DNA from: DAOUAE01 sp034433795 | Lineage (GTDB): Bacteria > Chloroflexota > UBA6077 > FW602-bin22 > DAOUAE01 | Assembly: GCA_034433795.1 (NCBI GenBank) | Contig: DAOUAE010000089.1 | Location: 26,836-90,835 of the forward strand | DNA: 64,000 nt | Direction of reading: 5' to 3' | Part shown: piece by piece, positions 36,748 through 45,485 of the stretch | Numbering within the stretch: position 1 is the stretch's first letter | Layout: each line of letters starts with the position of its first letter | The notes under the pieces: generated by a model | Seen by the model: only the letters and a program-made list of their open reading frames with translations | What the model was told of the DNA's origin: nothing | Database searches by the model: none | Position numbers and translations under genes: made by a program

Positions 36748-39405
36748 TCAGAGCGTCTCCAGAACCACGGTCGGATCCAGGGGGTAGCAGCCCAGCCGCT
36801 CGCCGTAGAGGGCCAGTCCACCGGGGTGGGGGGCGTCGGCCGGGATGGTGAAACGCAGCACCAGCGGGTCGCCCGCCTGGAGCGCCCGCCGGACCGGCGC
36901 CAGGGCCTCGCCCGTCAGGTGCAGGTCGAGGAGATAGCCGTAGGAGCCGGGGTCGCGTCCGTGGTGGTGGCTGAGGACGCCCCGCGCGTCGGCCGGGTCG
37001 TCGGGCAGGCGCAGCTGGCCCAGGCAGACCCCGTTGACCGTGACCACCAGATCGCTGGGGAAGGTGCGCTCCTCGGTCTGGGGGTAGTCGGTCGCCTGGG
37101 CCCGCTCGCGCCAGTCCACCTTGGCCAGGCCGGCCCGGGCGCTGGCCTCGCAGCGCAACCGGAGTGCCCGGAGATCGGCCGGCGGGAGGTCCGGCGGCAG
37201 CGTCAGGTGGTATTCGACCCAGCCGGCCCCGGTGGCGGCGAACTTGCCCCCGCCGGGTGCGATCAGCGGGCTGGGCCAGGAGGTGGCGGCGAAGTCGCCA
37301 GGGGCGAAGCGCAGGATCCAGCCCGCTGGCTGCCGCTCCAGACGCGGCGCCGGGGCGCTCCAGACCTCGATATTGACATAATTACGGCAGCGGACCTGGC
37401 CGGCCGCATCGCGCAGCCAGAGGGCCACGGTGGCCAGGCCGGGCTCCTCTGGCAGCCGGAGGTGCAGCGTCTCGACCGGGGTCACGTCGAAGCGGCGGGG
37501 GTGGAGGGTCCAGGAGCCCTCGGCCAGGGTTCGGCGCTCGGCGAAGCGGTCGGTGAACTCCAGCCGCCAGGTGACACAGGCCGGGCCGAGGGGTGGGCCG
37601 AAGTGGCTGACAAAGACCGGCAGGTGAACCGGGCTACCGGGAGGCATGGTCTGACAGGGTGGAGCATCGAACCCGACGAAGTCGGGGCTGTTGAGGTCGC
37701 GAACGCTCATCCCGGCGACGAAGAAGTCGTAGCCGAACTCCTTGCGGCTGCGGTCGTAATTGACAAAGCCGTTGTGCTCCCACTCCACGTCGGTCAGTTC
37801 GGTGTAGACGTAGCCGCAGATCTTGGCGTGGCGGCGGAGCTCGGTCGTCTGGTACTTGAAGGACCAGGAGATATCCTGGTCGCCCATGCGGGCGCTGATG
37901 CCGGCGTACTCGCTGTTCATAAGCGGCTGGCGATCCTGGCGGGCCCCGCCGGTGAAGTTGAAGGTCGAGCCGGGGTAGGTCTCGCGGACCACCCGTTCGA
38001 CGTGGCGGCGGACCTGGTCGTAGTCGGTGAGGTAGAAGTGCCAGGAGTTGATATCGGTGGCGACGTGGTCGTAGCGGATAGGCGAGTTGTCCTCGACCAG
38101 GCGGGTGGGGTCGAGCTGCTTGGCCAGGTGGTACATGGTGCGGACCCAGGCCTGGCCCTCGGGAGTATCGTGGTTCTCCAGGCCCCAGGTCTCATTGAAG
38201 AGCACCCAGGCGAAGATCGAGGGGTGGTTGAAGTCGCGGGCGATGGCCCCGCGCAGGGTGGCCTCCCAGGTCCGGCGCATCTGGGGGGTATCGATATCCG
38301 GGCTGGGCAGGTCGTACATGATAAGGACGCCCAGCCGGTCAGCCCAGTAGTAGTAGCGGGGGTCGTTGATCTTGATGTGACAGCGGAGCAGATTGAGTCC
38401 CAGCTCCCGGGCCAGGGCGATATCGCCGCGAATGACCTCATCGCTGGGGTAGGTGTAGATGCCGTCGGGGTGGAAGGCCTGGTCGAGAGCGCCGCGCAGG
38501 TAGACCGGCTCGCCGTTGAGCAGGATGTATTCGTAATCGCGGCCCTCCCAGCAGGCCCGGCTGATAGAGCGCAGACCGAAATAGGTCTCGACCTGGTCGG
38601 CCGGGCCGCCGGCCAGGGGCTCGAGGTCAATAATGAGTCGGTAGAGGAAGGGGTCGTCGGGCGACCAGGGGTGGGGAGCCGGGACCGGCAGCACCAGGTC
38701 CCAGGTGTGCTGGCCGGGGGCGAGCGTCCGCTGGTCCTCGACCACCGGGAAGGCGTCGTCGGGCGAGCGCAGGCGGAGGCGGTAGGGGCCGGGCTGGGCG
38801 ATGTCGAGGCTCAGCTGGACCTGGACCCGTTCGCCCGGCAGGTCTGGCGTCAGCCGGCAGTGCTGGACGTGGCTGGGGGCACGGGCCTCCAGCCAGACGG
38901 TCTGCCAGATACCGCTGGTGTGGGTGTACCAGCGAGGGACCTGTTTTCCGACCGGGTTGGCCGGATCGGCGATGTCGTAGGCCCGGACGGTCAGGGTACC
39001 GGTCTGACCGGGACGGAGGCGGCCGGTCAGTTCGGCTGAAAAGGGGAGATAGCCGTTGGCGTGCTCGGCGACGAGACGGCCGTTGAGCCAGACGCGGGCG
39101 CTCCAGTCCACCGCCCCGAAGTGCAGAAAGACCCGTTTGCCCTCCCATTCCGGGGGAATCGTGATCTCGCGTTCGTACCAGGCGGCGCCTTTGTAGTCGG
39201 TGGCGCCCAGCCCCGAGAGCCGGCTCTCCCAGGGGAAGGGGACGATGATGGTCAGCGGCTTGGGCCGGCCGTAGGGGCGGTGCCAGCGCTCCTGTTCGCC
39301 GATGGCCCGGGGGTCGAAGGCGAAGCGCCAGGGGCCGTTCAGGTTCAGCCAGTCGGGACGCTGAAAATCGGGACGCGGGTGTTCGGGACGGGGGATCGTG
39401 GTCAT
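36748..39405 (-). CDS. Glycoside hydrolase family 2 (beta-galactosidase/beta-glucuronidase-like)
   Basis: An 885-residue cytoplasmic GH2 enzyme. A jelly-roll sugar-binding domain (about 15-190, LNLNGPWRFAFDP) is followed by an immunoglobulin-like domain (about 195-290). The TIM barrel (about 295-590) has the acid/base Glu in LFNETWG and nucleophile Glu in MNSEYAG, and further beta domains complete the C-terminus. No signal peptide is present. It is the last gene of the LacI-controlled ABC uptake operon, so it probably cleaves the imported oligosaccharide. Linkage specificity cannot be read from sequence. Confidence 0.9.
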   Translation of the reverse strand: MTTIPRPEHPRPDFQRPDWLNLNGPWRFAFDPRAIGEQERWHRPYGRPKPLTIIVPFPWESRLSGLGATDYKGAAWYEREITIPPEWEGKRVFLHFGAVDWSARVWLNGRLVAEHANGYLPFSAELTGRLRPGQTGTLTVRAYDIADPANPVGKQVPRWYTHTSGIWQTVWLEARAPSHVQHCRLTPDLPGERVQVQLSLDIAQPGPYRLRLRSPDDAFPVVEDQRTLAPGQHTWDLVLPVPAPHPWSPDDPFLYRLIIDLEPLAGGPADQVETYFGLRSISRACWEGRDYEYILLNGEPVYLRGALDQAFHPDGIYTYPSDEVIRGDIALARELGLNLLRCHIKINDPRYYYWADRLGVLIMYDLPSPDIDTPQMRRTWEATLRGAIARDFNHPSIFAWVLFNETWGLENHDTPEGQAWVRTMYHLAKQLDPTRLVEDNSPIRYDHVATDINSWHFYLTDYDQVRRHVERVVRETYPGSTFNFTGGARQDRQPLMNSEYAGISARMGDQDISWSFKYQTTELRRHAKICGYVYTELTDVEWEHNGFVNYDRSRKEFGYDFFVAGMSVRDLNSPDFVGFDAPPCQTMPPGSPVHLPVFVSHFGPPLGPACVTWRLEFTDRFAERRTLAEGSWTLHPRRFDVTPVETLHLRLPEEPGLATVALWLRDAAGQVRCRNYVNIEVWSAPAPRLERQPAGWILRFAPGDFAATSWPSPLIAPGGGKFAATGAGWVEYHLTLPPDLPPADLRALRLRCEASARAGLAKVDWRERAQATDYPQTEERTFPSDLVVTVNGVCLGQLRLPDDPADARGVLSHHHGRDPGSYGYLLDLHLTGEALAPVRRALQAGDPLVLRFTIPADAPHPGGLALYGERLGCYPLDPTVVLETL

Positions 39406-39432
39406 CCGGCGACTCCTGTGGTCGTGAGTCTT

Positions 39433-40314
39433 TCAGCGGCCGGCCAGCCCGCTCACCATCACCCCCTGGACGATCTGCCGCTGGAAGACGGCGTAAAGCA
39501 GCAGGACCGGGGTCGTGGTCAGCGCGGCGGCGGCCATGGTCAGGCCACGCTGGGTGTAGGCCTCACTGTTGAGGATCGTCAGGCCGACCGGCAATGTCCG
39601 CATCTCGGCCGAATTCAGAGCAATAAGCGGCCAGAAGAGGTCGTTCCACGAGCCAAGGAAGGTGAAGATGGCCAGAGCCACCATCGCCGAGCGGCTCAAC
39701 GGCACGATAATATTCCAGTAGATACGGAACTTCGAACAGCCGTCGATAATGGCTGCTTCCTCCAGTTCACGCGGGATCGTTTGGAAGAACTGGCGGAGCA
39801 TAAAAACACCGAAAGCCTGAGCGCCGGCCGGCCAGATTAATGCGTGATAGGTGTCGAGCCAGCCGAGTTCGCGCATAATAATGAAAGTCGGGATCAGTGT
39901 CACCTGACCAGGGATCATCATCGTCGTAAGAACGGCGATAAAGAGAGGCTCACGCCCGGGGAACTCCAGCCGAGCGAAAGCATAGGCGGTGAGACTGGCG
40001 ATGAAAAGTACAAGCAGGGTGACCGAGGTGCTGACGAAGACGCTGTTGAAAAGCCAGCGCAGAACGGGAAGTTCCCATTCGAAAAGCAACCGTCGGAAAT
40101 TATCGAGCGTTGGATTTTCCGGAATATACCGGATGGGCCAGCGCAGGGTCTGAGCCTCGGGAGTGAAGGCCAGTGAGTACATATAGGCGATAGGGATGAG
40201 GGTGGTGATAGCGGCCGGGACCAAAATGACGTAGAGCGGGAGAATCTGCAGCGCCCGTCGCAGCCAGCGCGGCCAGGGACGGGCAGTGGTCTTGGCAAGC
40301 GCGGTCGTGCGCAT
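39433..40314 (-). CDS. Carbohydrate ABC transporter permease (MalG-like)
   Basis: A 293-residue inner-membrane permease with six predicted helices. The EAA loop that contacts the ATPase reads EAAIIDGCSKFRIYWNIIVP. It follows the second permease by 2 bp. Base composition is visibly less G+C-rich than the flanking genes. The operon has no ATPase gene, as is common when a shared MsmX/UgpC-type ATPase is encoded elsewhere. Confidence 0.93.
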   Translation of the reverse strand: MRTTALAKTTARPWPRWLRRALQILPLYVILVPAAITTLIPIAYMYSLAFTPEAQTLRWPIRYIPENPTLDNFRRLLFEWELPVLRWLFNSVFVSTSVTLLVLFIASLTAYAFARLEFPGREPLFIAVLTTMMIPGQVTLIPTFIIMRELGWLDTYHALIWPAGAQAFGVFMLRQFFQTIPRELEEAAIIDGCSKFRIYWNIIVPLSRSAMVALAIFTFLGSWNDLFWPLIALNSAEMRTLPVGLTILNSEAYTQRGLTMAAAALTTTPVLLLYAVFQRQIVQGVMVSGLAGR

Positions 40315-40316
40315 CG

Positions 40317-41228
40317 CTAGTACTCCACCCGCTGACCAAACAGCCGGAAGTTGATCAGCGTGATAACGAAAATAATCGCCGCCAGCGAGAAGGCCATGGC
40401 CGCAGCGTAGCCCATACGGTAGAAACGCCAGCCATTGTCATACAGGTACAGTATAACCGAGTAGGAGGCATAACCCGGTCCACCACCGGTCATAATGAAC
40501 ATCTGACCGAAAACCTGAAGGTGGGCGATAAACTGGGTGACAATGACAAAGAGGAGTACAGGCCGCAGAAGCGGCAGGGTGATAGCGAAGAAGGCCTGGA
40601 CAGCGTTGGCCCCGTCGATCCGGGCGGCCTCGTAGAGATGCTCCGGGATATTCAGGAGCCCGGCGAGGAAGACGAGCATCGGGAAGCCGAAGGTCCACCA
40701 GACGGTGGCCCCGGCGAGGGCTGGGATAACAATCCGTGCATCGGCCAGCCAGGGAATCCGTGGCAGCCCCAGCGAGGTAAGATAAAAATTAATAAGGCCA
40801 TATTCGGTATTAAAGGCTCGCTGCATAACAGTGCCCATCACGGCGACAGAGAGGATAACGGGCGTATAGAACAGAACTCGGAAGAGATGCTGACCAGGAA
40901 TTCGCTGTTTGACCAGGAGAGCCATCATCAGGCCGACGACGGTGTTGCCGACGACGGTCAGAATGGCAAAGAGAATTGTGTTACGCAGCGAGATCCACCA
41001 CAAATCATCGCGTAGCAGCTCTTGATAGTTCGCCAGGCCGATGAACGGTTTGCGCTCGGCCAGGATCTCCCAGTTATGGAAACTGACGAAGAAACCAAAA
41101 AGATCGGGTCCAACCCGGAAAATTAGGAAAAAGAGCAAATAGGGAAGCAGGAATAGATAGTTCGGCAGGACTTTTCGCCAGCGGTAGCCAGCACGGCGAA
41201 TGCTCGGGACCGGAGCGGTCGCTGCCAT
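40317..41228 (-). CDS. Carbohydrate ABC transporter permease (MalF/UgpA-like)
   Basis: A 303-residue permease with six predicted helices. The ATPase-coupling loop reads EAARIDGANAVQAFFAITLP. It forms the heterodimeric pore with the MalG-like permease downstream. The segment 40801-40860 is only 50% G+C by direct count, far below the roughly 70% of neighbouring genes, suggesting a different history for this transporter block. Confidence 0.93.
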   Translation of the reverse strand: MAATAPVPSIRRAGYRWRKVLPNYLFLLPYLLFFLIFRVGPDLFGFFVSFHNWEILAERKPFIGLANYQELLRDDLWWISLRNTILFAILTVVGNTVVGLMMALLVKQRIPGQHLFRVLFYTPVILSVAVMGTVMQRAFNTEYGLINFYLTSLGLPRIPWLADARIVIPALAGATVWWTFGFPMLVFLAGLLNIPEHLYEAARIDGANAVQAFFAITLPLLRPVLLFVIVTQFIAHLQVFGQMFIMTGGGPGYASYSVILYLYDNGWRFYRMGYAAAMAFSLAAIIFVITLINFRLFGQRVEY

Positions 41229-41301
41229 CTCATAAACTCCTGAGATACTGATGCGGGCCAGCGGTCCAGAGGCCGCTGGCCCGCTGATAGGGCTGATTCG
41301 G

Positions 41302-42804
41302 CTACTGGCCAGCCCGCTCGAGAATACGCTGGATGCGCATGTTAGCCTCGCTCAACGCCTCACGGACCGGCTTCTGATTGGTGACAATTGCGCTGAATGC
41401 CGGGTTATAAGCCGCCTGGATCTCGACGATGTTCACATGCTGACGCTCGGTCCGGCCGATCTCCTGGAACATCTTGGCAAAAACGCCGGTGTGCCAGTGC
41501 TTCTGGAGTTCGGGGCTGTTCTGTTGCGAGATGCGCGCTGGAGGCTGACCCGAGACCGCCCACTTGAGACCGTTGTTCGAGAGCCAGACGATGAGTTTGG
41601 CCGCCGCCTCCAGGCGGTCGCCGCTGATCTGCCGCGGGATGGCCATGACGTGGGCACTCATCCAGGTGGCCGGCTTGAGCCCCCACTGCGGAGTGTACCA
41701 GATCTTGGTCACCGGTGGGTGGAGTTGGGGCCGGTCTTTAATGAAATTCAGCGTCCACGAGCCATCCGGCCAGATGGCCAGCCGGCCATTGGCAAAGGCA
41801 TCGCTCGGGCTGAAACCGACGGGTACCGGCGAGACTTTGTGCTTGTAAATAAGATCGTACCAGTATTGCAGGGCCTGGACGGCCGGCTCCTCACTCAACG
41901 TGGCTTTCTTCCCGTCCTCACTGATAACATCGCCTCCAAATTGATAAATCGTTGAAAGCATGGTCGGTCGAAGCCAGGAGGGATGGACCGCCCAGACCTC
42001 AACGTTTTTCTCGTCAAAACCCGGCTCGTTGGGGTGCCGGCCGTTCTTATCCCGTGTCAGTTGCTGGGCGATCTTGATAAACTCCTCGCCACTCTTTGGC
42101 GGCTTATCAGGGTCAACACCGGCTTTCTTGAAGAGTTCGGTGTTGATATAGCAGCCCCAGCCGTGGTTGTCGAGGAGAACGCCGTAGGTCTTGCCCTGAT
42201 AGGTGATGTTCTGCAACGCGAACTTGAGGAAGTCGTCCCTGGGCAGACCACGTTCAGTGTAGAAATCGTCAGCCACCCGCAGAATGCCCCGACTGGCGAA
42301 CTGGGCGATGGCCCACTCGTGCGTGATAATGAGGTCCGGCGGCGTGCCGGCGATGACCGAGGTCGGGACTTTTTGATAGAAGATGTCCCAGACCATCACC
42401 TCTTGGCGGACCTTGATATCCGGATTCTCGCGAACGAAATCCTTGAGCAACTCGGTCATCGTCTTGCCGTCGGCACCTGTGAGGCCGTGCCAGAAGATAA
42501 TCTGGCGCTGGCCGGTGCCGACCTCGCTGACGGCGATGGTCGGGGTGGGCGCTGGCGCCGGGGCCGGAGCCGGCGTGGGCGTTGGCGTCGGCTGGGCCAT
42601 TGCTGGAGTCGGCGTTGGCTGCGGGGCCGGCTTGGGGGCTTCTGCCGGCTTAGCCGGGGCCGGCGTGGGGGTCGGTGGCGCCGGTGTGGGAGTCGGCGCT
42701 GCAGCCGGGGCACAAGCAGCCGCCACCGGTGCAGCTAGAGCAACGAGGGCGAAAGCCCGCAGCAAGCGCCGGCGCGACAGACGCGACACACTCACAGGAC
42801 CCAT
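41302..42804 (-). CDS. Sugar ABC transporter substrate-binding lipoprotein (family 1)
   Basis: A 500-residue extracellular solute-binding protein. The N-terminus has SRRRLLR (Tat-like), a hydrophobic stretch and a lipobox ending AAAC, then a 55-residue Pro/Thr/Ala linker that spaces the binding domain from the membrane. The mature part shows the type-1 pattern ITFWHG-like IIFWHGLTGADGKTM, DLIITHEWAIAQFA and FANGRLAIWPDGSW. ATG 42804 follows AAAGGAG. The gene heads the uptake operon and is preceded by an operator matching the one in front of the LacI gene. Confidence 0.92.
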   Translation of the reverse strand: MGPVSVSRLSRRRLLRAFALVALAAPVAAACAPAAAPTPTPAPPTPTPAPAKPAEAPKPAPQPTPTPAMAQPTPTPTPAPAPAPAPTPTIAVSEVGTGQRQIIFWHGLTGADGKTMTELLKDFVRENPDIKVRQEVMVWDIFYQKVPTSVIAGTPPDLIITHEWAIAQFASRGILRVADDFYTERGLPRDDFLKFALQNITYQGKTYGVLLDNHGWGCYINTELFKKAGVDPDKPPKSGEEFIKIAQQLTRDKNGRHPNEPGFDEKNVEVWAVHPSWLRPTMLSTIYQFGGDVISEDGKKATLSEEPAVQALQYWYDLIYKHKVSPVPVGFSPSDAFANGRLAIWPDGSWTLNFIKDRPQLHPPVTKIWYTPQWGLKPATWMSAHVMAIPRQISGDRLEAAAKLIVWLSNNGLKWAVSGQPPARISQQNSPELQKHWHTGVFAKMFQEIGRTERQHVNIVEIQAAYNPAFSAIVTNQKPVREALSEANMRIQRILERAGQ

Positions 42805-42831
42805 GGCTCTCCTTTCCTCCTCGCCCTGTTC

Positions 42832-42845
42832 GGCGAACGTTCGCC
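42832..42845 (-). promoter_or_regulatory. LacI-family operator upstream of the sugar ABC operon
   Basis: GGCGAACGTTCGCC is a perfect 14-bp palindrome with the central CpG typical of LacI-family operators. It lies just downstream of the -10 element, overlapping the expected start of transcription. The same half sites occur at 43933-43946. Confidence 0.8.
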
Positions 42846-42849
42846 TTAT

Positions 42850-42878
42850 ACGGTAGCGCGCCCCGGACCACCTGTCAA
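42850..42878 (-). promoter_or_regulatory. Promoter of the sugar ABC operon
   Basis: On the minus strand TTGACA (42878-42873) and TACCGT (42855-42850) are 17 bp apart; TATAAG slightly downstream is an alternative -10 with longer spacing. The operator at 42832-42845 follows directly. Confidence 0.6.
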
Positions 42879-42890
42879 GCCCCTTTTTTG

Positions 42891-43916
42891 TCACCGCGCG
42901 CGGCTGTCGCCCGCCCCACAGCCGCACGAGACCCGGGGGACCAGAACAACCGGCAGCAACACCCGGGAGGTCGCCGATGGCTGCCCGGTGATGAGGTCGA
43001 GAAGCAGCCGCATGGCCGTCTCACCGGTCTCGAAAAAGGGAATCCGTATGGTGGTCAGCGGCGGAATCGTGTGGGCGGCCAGGGGCAGGTCGTCGCAGCC
43101 AACGACCGCGCAGTCGGCCGGCACGCGCCGGCCCAGATGGTGCAGAGCGCTCAGAGCCCCCAGCGCCATCACATCGTTGTGGACAAAAAGAGCGGTGATC
43201 GACGGAACGCGGTGGAGAAGCCGCAGCGTCGCCTGGTATCCCCCCTCGACTGTCCAGTCCCCCTCCTCAATCAGGGCCGCATCGCTGGCGATCCCGGCCT
43301 CGGCCAGCGCCTGCTGGTAGCCGCGCAGCCGGCTGTGAGTCACTCGGCGGCTGGAGAGCCCGGTAACGCTCCCGATGACGCGATGACCGTGCTCAAGAAG
43401 ATGACGGGTCGCCAGATAGCCAACCAGCCGGTGATCGGAACCGACCGTGGGGATGCCACCCCCCGGGACATGGTGCAGGCTGACCGCCGGCAGACGCCCC
43501 CGCAGCCGCTCACCGATCCGCGGGTTCTCCTCCAGCTGCGGAGCGGCCAGCAGAATGCCGTCCACCCGTCGCTCGATGAGGATCTGCAGGTAGCGCTCGC
43601 CCTCTGTCCCTGCCGGGTCGATGCTGCCGATGATGACACAGTGGCCATGGCGACGGGCCTCACGCTCGGCACCGACAACGAACTGGGCCAGCACAAAGTC
43701 GCTCAGGTCGCTGGCGACGATGCCGATGGTCCGCGTCTTCTGCCGAACCAGACTGCGGGCCACCGCATTGGGAACGTAGCCCAGTTCCTCAGCCACCTGG
43801 AGGATGCGCTGTCTGGTGGCCGGCGAGACCGAGCCCTTGCCATTCAGGACCTTGCTGACCGTCTGGAAACTGACGCCGACGCGCGCGGCGATATCCTTGA
43901 GCGAAACGTGCTCCAT
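42891..43916 (-). CDS. LacI-family transcriptional regulator
   Basis: A 341-residue repressor. The N-terminal helix-turn-helix is VSLKDIAARVGVSFQTVSKV, with the hinge LNGKGSVSPATRQRI, and the periplasmic-binding-like sensor domain follows from about residue 60. The start is ATG 43916, after the operator and promoter; a longer frame to 44084 would run through them and is rejected. It sits just upstream of the ABC/GH2 operon on the same strand, and identical half-site palindromes lie at its own promoter and at the operon promoter, so autoregulation plus operon repression is strongly indicated. The likely inducer is a sugar from the imported oligosaccharide. Confidence 0.92.
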   Translation of the reverse strand: MEHVSLKDIAARVGVSFQTVSKVLNGKGSVSPATRQRILQVAEELGYVPNAVARSLVRQKTRTIGIVASDLSDFVLAQFVVGAEREARRHGHCVIIGSIDPAGTEGERYLQILIERRVDGILLAAPQLEENPRIGERLRGRLPAVSLHHVPGGGIPTVGSDHRLVGYLATRHLLEHGHRVIGSVTGLSSRRVTHSRLRGYQQALAEAGIASDAALIEEGDWTVEGGYQATLRLLHRVPSITALFVHNDVMALGALSALHHLGRRVPADCAVVGCDDLPLAAHTIPPLTTIRIPFFETGETAMRLLLDLITGQPSATSRVLLPVVLVPRVSCGCGAGDSRAR

Positions 43917-43932
43917 CCTGGCCTGATCGGAA

Positions 43933-43946
43933 GGCGAAGGTTCGCC
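43933..43946 (-). promoter_or_regulatory. LacI-family operator at the regulator's own promoter
   Basis: GGCGAAGGTTCGCC has the same 6-bp half sites as the operator at 42832-42845, with a different central dinucleotide. It lies between the -10 element and the start codon, covering the predicted transcription start. Confidence 0.8.
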
Positions 43947-43949
43947 TAG

Positions 43950-43978
43950 AGGATAACAGAGGCCGGAAGAACCGTCAA
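43950..43978 (-). promoter_or_regulatory. Promoter of the LacI-family gene
   Basis: On the minus strand TTGACG (43978-43973) and TATCCT (43955-43950) are 17 bp apart, immediately followed by the operator. Confidence 0.75.
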
Positions 43979-44108
43979 CTCGCTTCCCGTGCCGGGCCGG
44001 CATGGCCTCGGGGCATCGGACCAGGGAGGCCAGGACCCGGCCTCCTCCTGGAGAGAGCCAAAAGCGCCAGCGCGGGATCACCACCCGGCCGGGCCAGGCA
44101 ACTCCCGC

Positions 44109-44591
44109 TCAGCGCCCGGCGGGAGCGCTCGGCCCGACCGTCGTCCGGCTGTACTGCTCCTCAAGGGCCCGAATCCGGGCGATCTGCCGCTGGTTCCACT
44201 CGTCCTGGCTGTAGGGGGTGCTGAACCAGGCGTCGAGAATCTCTTTGAGAATGGCCTCCGCGGTGGCCCGCAGGCTGAGGGCCAGGACGTTGGCATGGTT
44301 CCAGATCCGCGCCCCACGGGCGGTCTCAGCATCATGGCAGAGGGCCGCCCGGATGCCCGGAATTTTATTGGCCGCCAGCGCGGCTCCGGTGCCGGTCCAG
44401 CACAGGACGATCCCTTCGTCGGCCTCGCCCCGGGCCACCGCCTCGGCCGCCTGCCGCGTCACCTCCGGCCAGTCGGCCTCCTGCCCGGGCGCCGGGCCGA
44501 AGTAGAGCACCTGATGCCCCCGCCGCTCCAGCTCCTGCAGCAACACCTCCACCAGATGAGTCCGTTCATCGGTGCTCACGGCGATGCGCAT
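44109..44591 (-). CDS. rpiB: RpiB/LacA/LacB family sugar-phosphate isomerase
   Basis: A 160-residue isomerase of the ribose-5-phosphate isomerase B family. The active-site Cys is in GIVLCWTGTGAALAANK, and the substrate-binding stretch GIRAALCHDAETARGARIWNHANVLAL is close to consensus (written here in parts: GIRAALCHDAET and WNHANVLAL are the key pieces). ATG 44591 is preceded by GGGGAGG. LacA/LacB galactose-6-phosphate isomerase activity is an alternative because the neighbouring genes handle a galactoside or glucuronide-like sugar. Confidence 0.85.
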   Translation of the reverse strand: MRIAVSTDERTHLVEVLLQELERRGHQVLYFGPAPGQEADWPEVTRQAAEAVARGEADEGIVLCWTGTGAALAANKIPGIRAALCHDAETARGARIWNHANVLALSLRATAEAILKEILDAWFSTPYSQDEWNQRQIARIRALEEQYSRTTVGPSAPAGR

Positions 44592-44742
44592 CGCGCTCAC
44601 CTCCCCTCCGCAGGGAACCCTCGGGGCCCCTGCCTCATAAAGTGTACCGAAAACACCGCCCGGTTTTCCGGTCTTACGCCGACAGCCCCAGGCCAGGAGG
44701 CACAAACCGGACAATGGAACCTGAGCCGCCCCGGACTGCCAG

Positions 44743-45180
44743 TCAGCGCCGGGCGGCCAGAAGGGTCACCAGGGCGATGACCAGCCCCAGGAGCAGATAG
44801 CCGATCAGATTCCAGACAGCCACCAGCTCAGCCCCCGCCGGCCAGCCGACCGGCTGGCCCAGCCAGAGCGGCATCAGCACCAGCGTCCCCACGGCCCACC
44901 AGAAGAGGCCATAGAGCAGCCCCGCCAGCACGGCCACCCCTGTGGTCATCACCACCGGCCCCAGAACCAGCCCGTAGAGGCCGCCCAGGACCAGACCGAC
45001 GACCACCAGCACCACCAGGCCGGCCCCCACGCTCTCCCCACCGACCAGCCGCCCAACCGAGGCGAGCGTCCCCAGAACGGCCAGGAGGAGACTGAACAGC
45101 ACCCCGCCTCCCAGCCCCCCCAGCACCCCCAGGAGCAACGCCCGACGCCGCGTTACCCGCGCCCGTCCGAACAGACTCAT
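44743..45180 (-). CDS. Predicted four-helix membrane protein of unknown function
   Basis: A 145-residue hydrophobic protein, Gly/Leu/Val-rich, with four predicted helices after a basic N-terminus (TRRRALLL). I recognise no family. The start is ATG 45180, with AAGGGGGG upstream; the frame is open further to 45312 but the promoter at 45275-45302 argues against a longer protein. Confidence 0.6.
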   Translation of the reverse strand: MSLFGRARVTRRRALLLGVLGGLGGGVLFSLLLAVLGTLASVGRLVGGESVGAGLVVLVVVGLVLGGLYGLVLGPVVMTTGVAVLAGLLYGLFWWAVGTLVLMPLWLGQPVGWPAGAELVAVWNLIGYLLLGLVIALVTLLAARR

Positions 45181-45274
45181 CGTCGCCCCCCTTCTCCGGC
45201 TCCCCGGCCAGACCCGCTTTCCCCGATCAGGGTCCGGCCGCCCGGTCCCGACCCATAAAATCGTCCGCGAAAGA

Positions 45275-45302
45275 ATCATACGTCTGGCGAGCGAGCCGTC
45301 AA
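45275..45302 (-). promoter_or_regulatory. Promoter of the four-helix membrane protein gene
   Basis: On the minus strand TTGACG (45302-45297) and TATGAT (45280-45275) are 16 bp apart. The leader to ATG 45180 would be about 90 nt and contains nothing I recognise. Confidence 0.65.
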
Positions 45303-45485
45303 GGGGTGTCACTATCGGACGTTATCGCCTGGCTCCTCCACCCCATCGGCCAGGCCCGACGAGCGCCCGACCTCGCCCTGGGGCTCAGAGGCCAGCCGTT
45401 CTGCCAGGCCCCCGGACCAGGGCTCGGCCAGAGGGCTTCGCGAAAACGCCCCTACACCAATACCCGGCCGGGCCGTTCCCGGTGC
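45303..45485 (+). other. Intergenic segment without a recognisable feature
   Basis: Together with the leader at 45181-45274 this makes about 305 bp without a gene between two minus-strand membrane protein genes. Apart from the promoter listed separately I see only C-rich sequence with no convincing reading frame, terminator or RNA motif. Confidence 0.5.

Noticed and set aside
42882..42889. T-run after the LacI gene as a terminator
   Set aside because: The T-run is on the plus strand, where no gene is being transcribed, and there is no stable stem before it in the relevant orientation.
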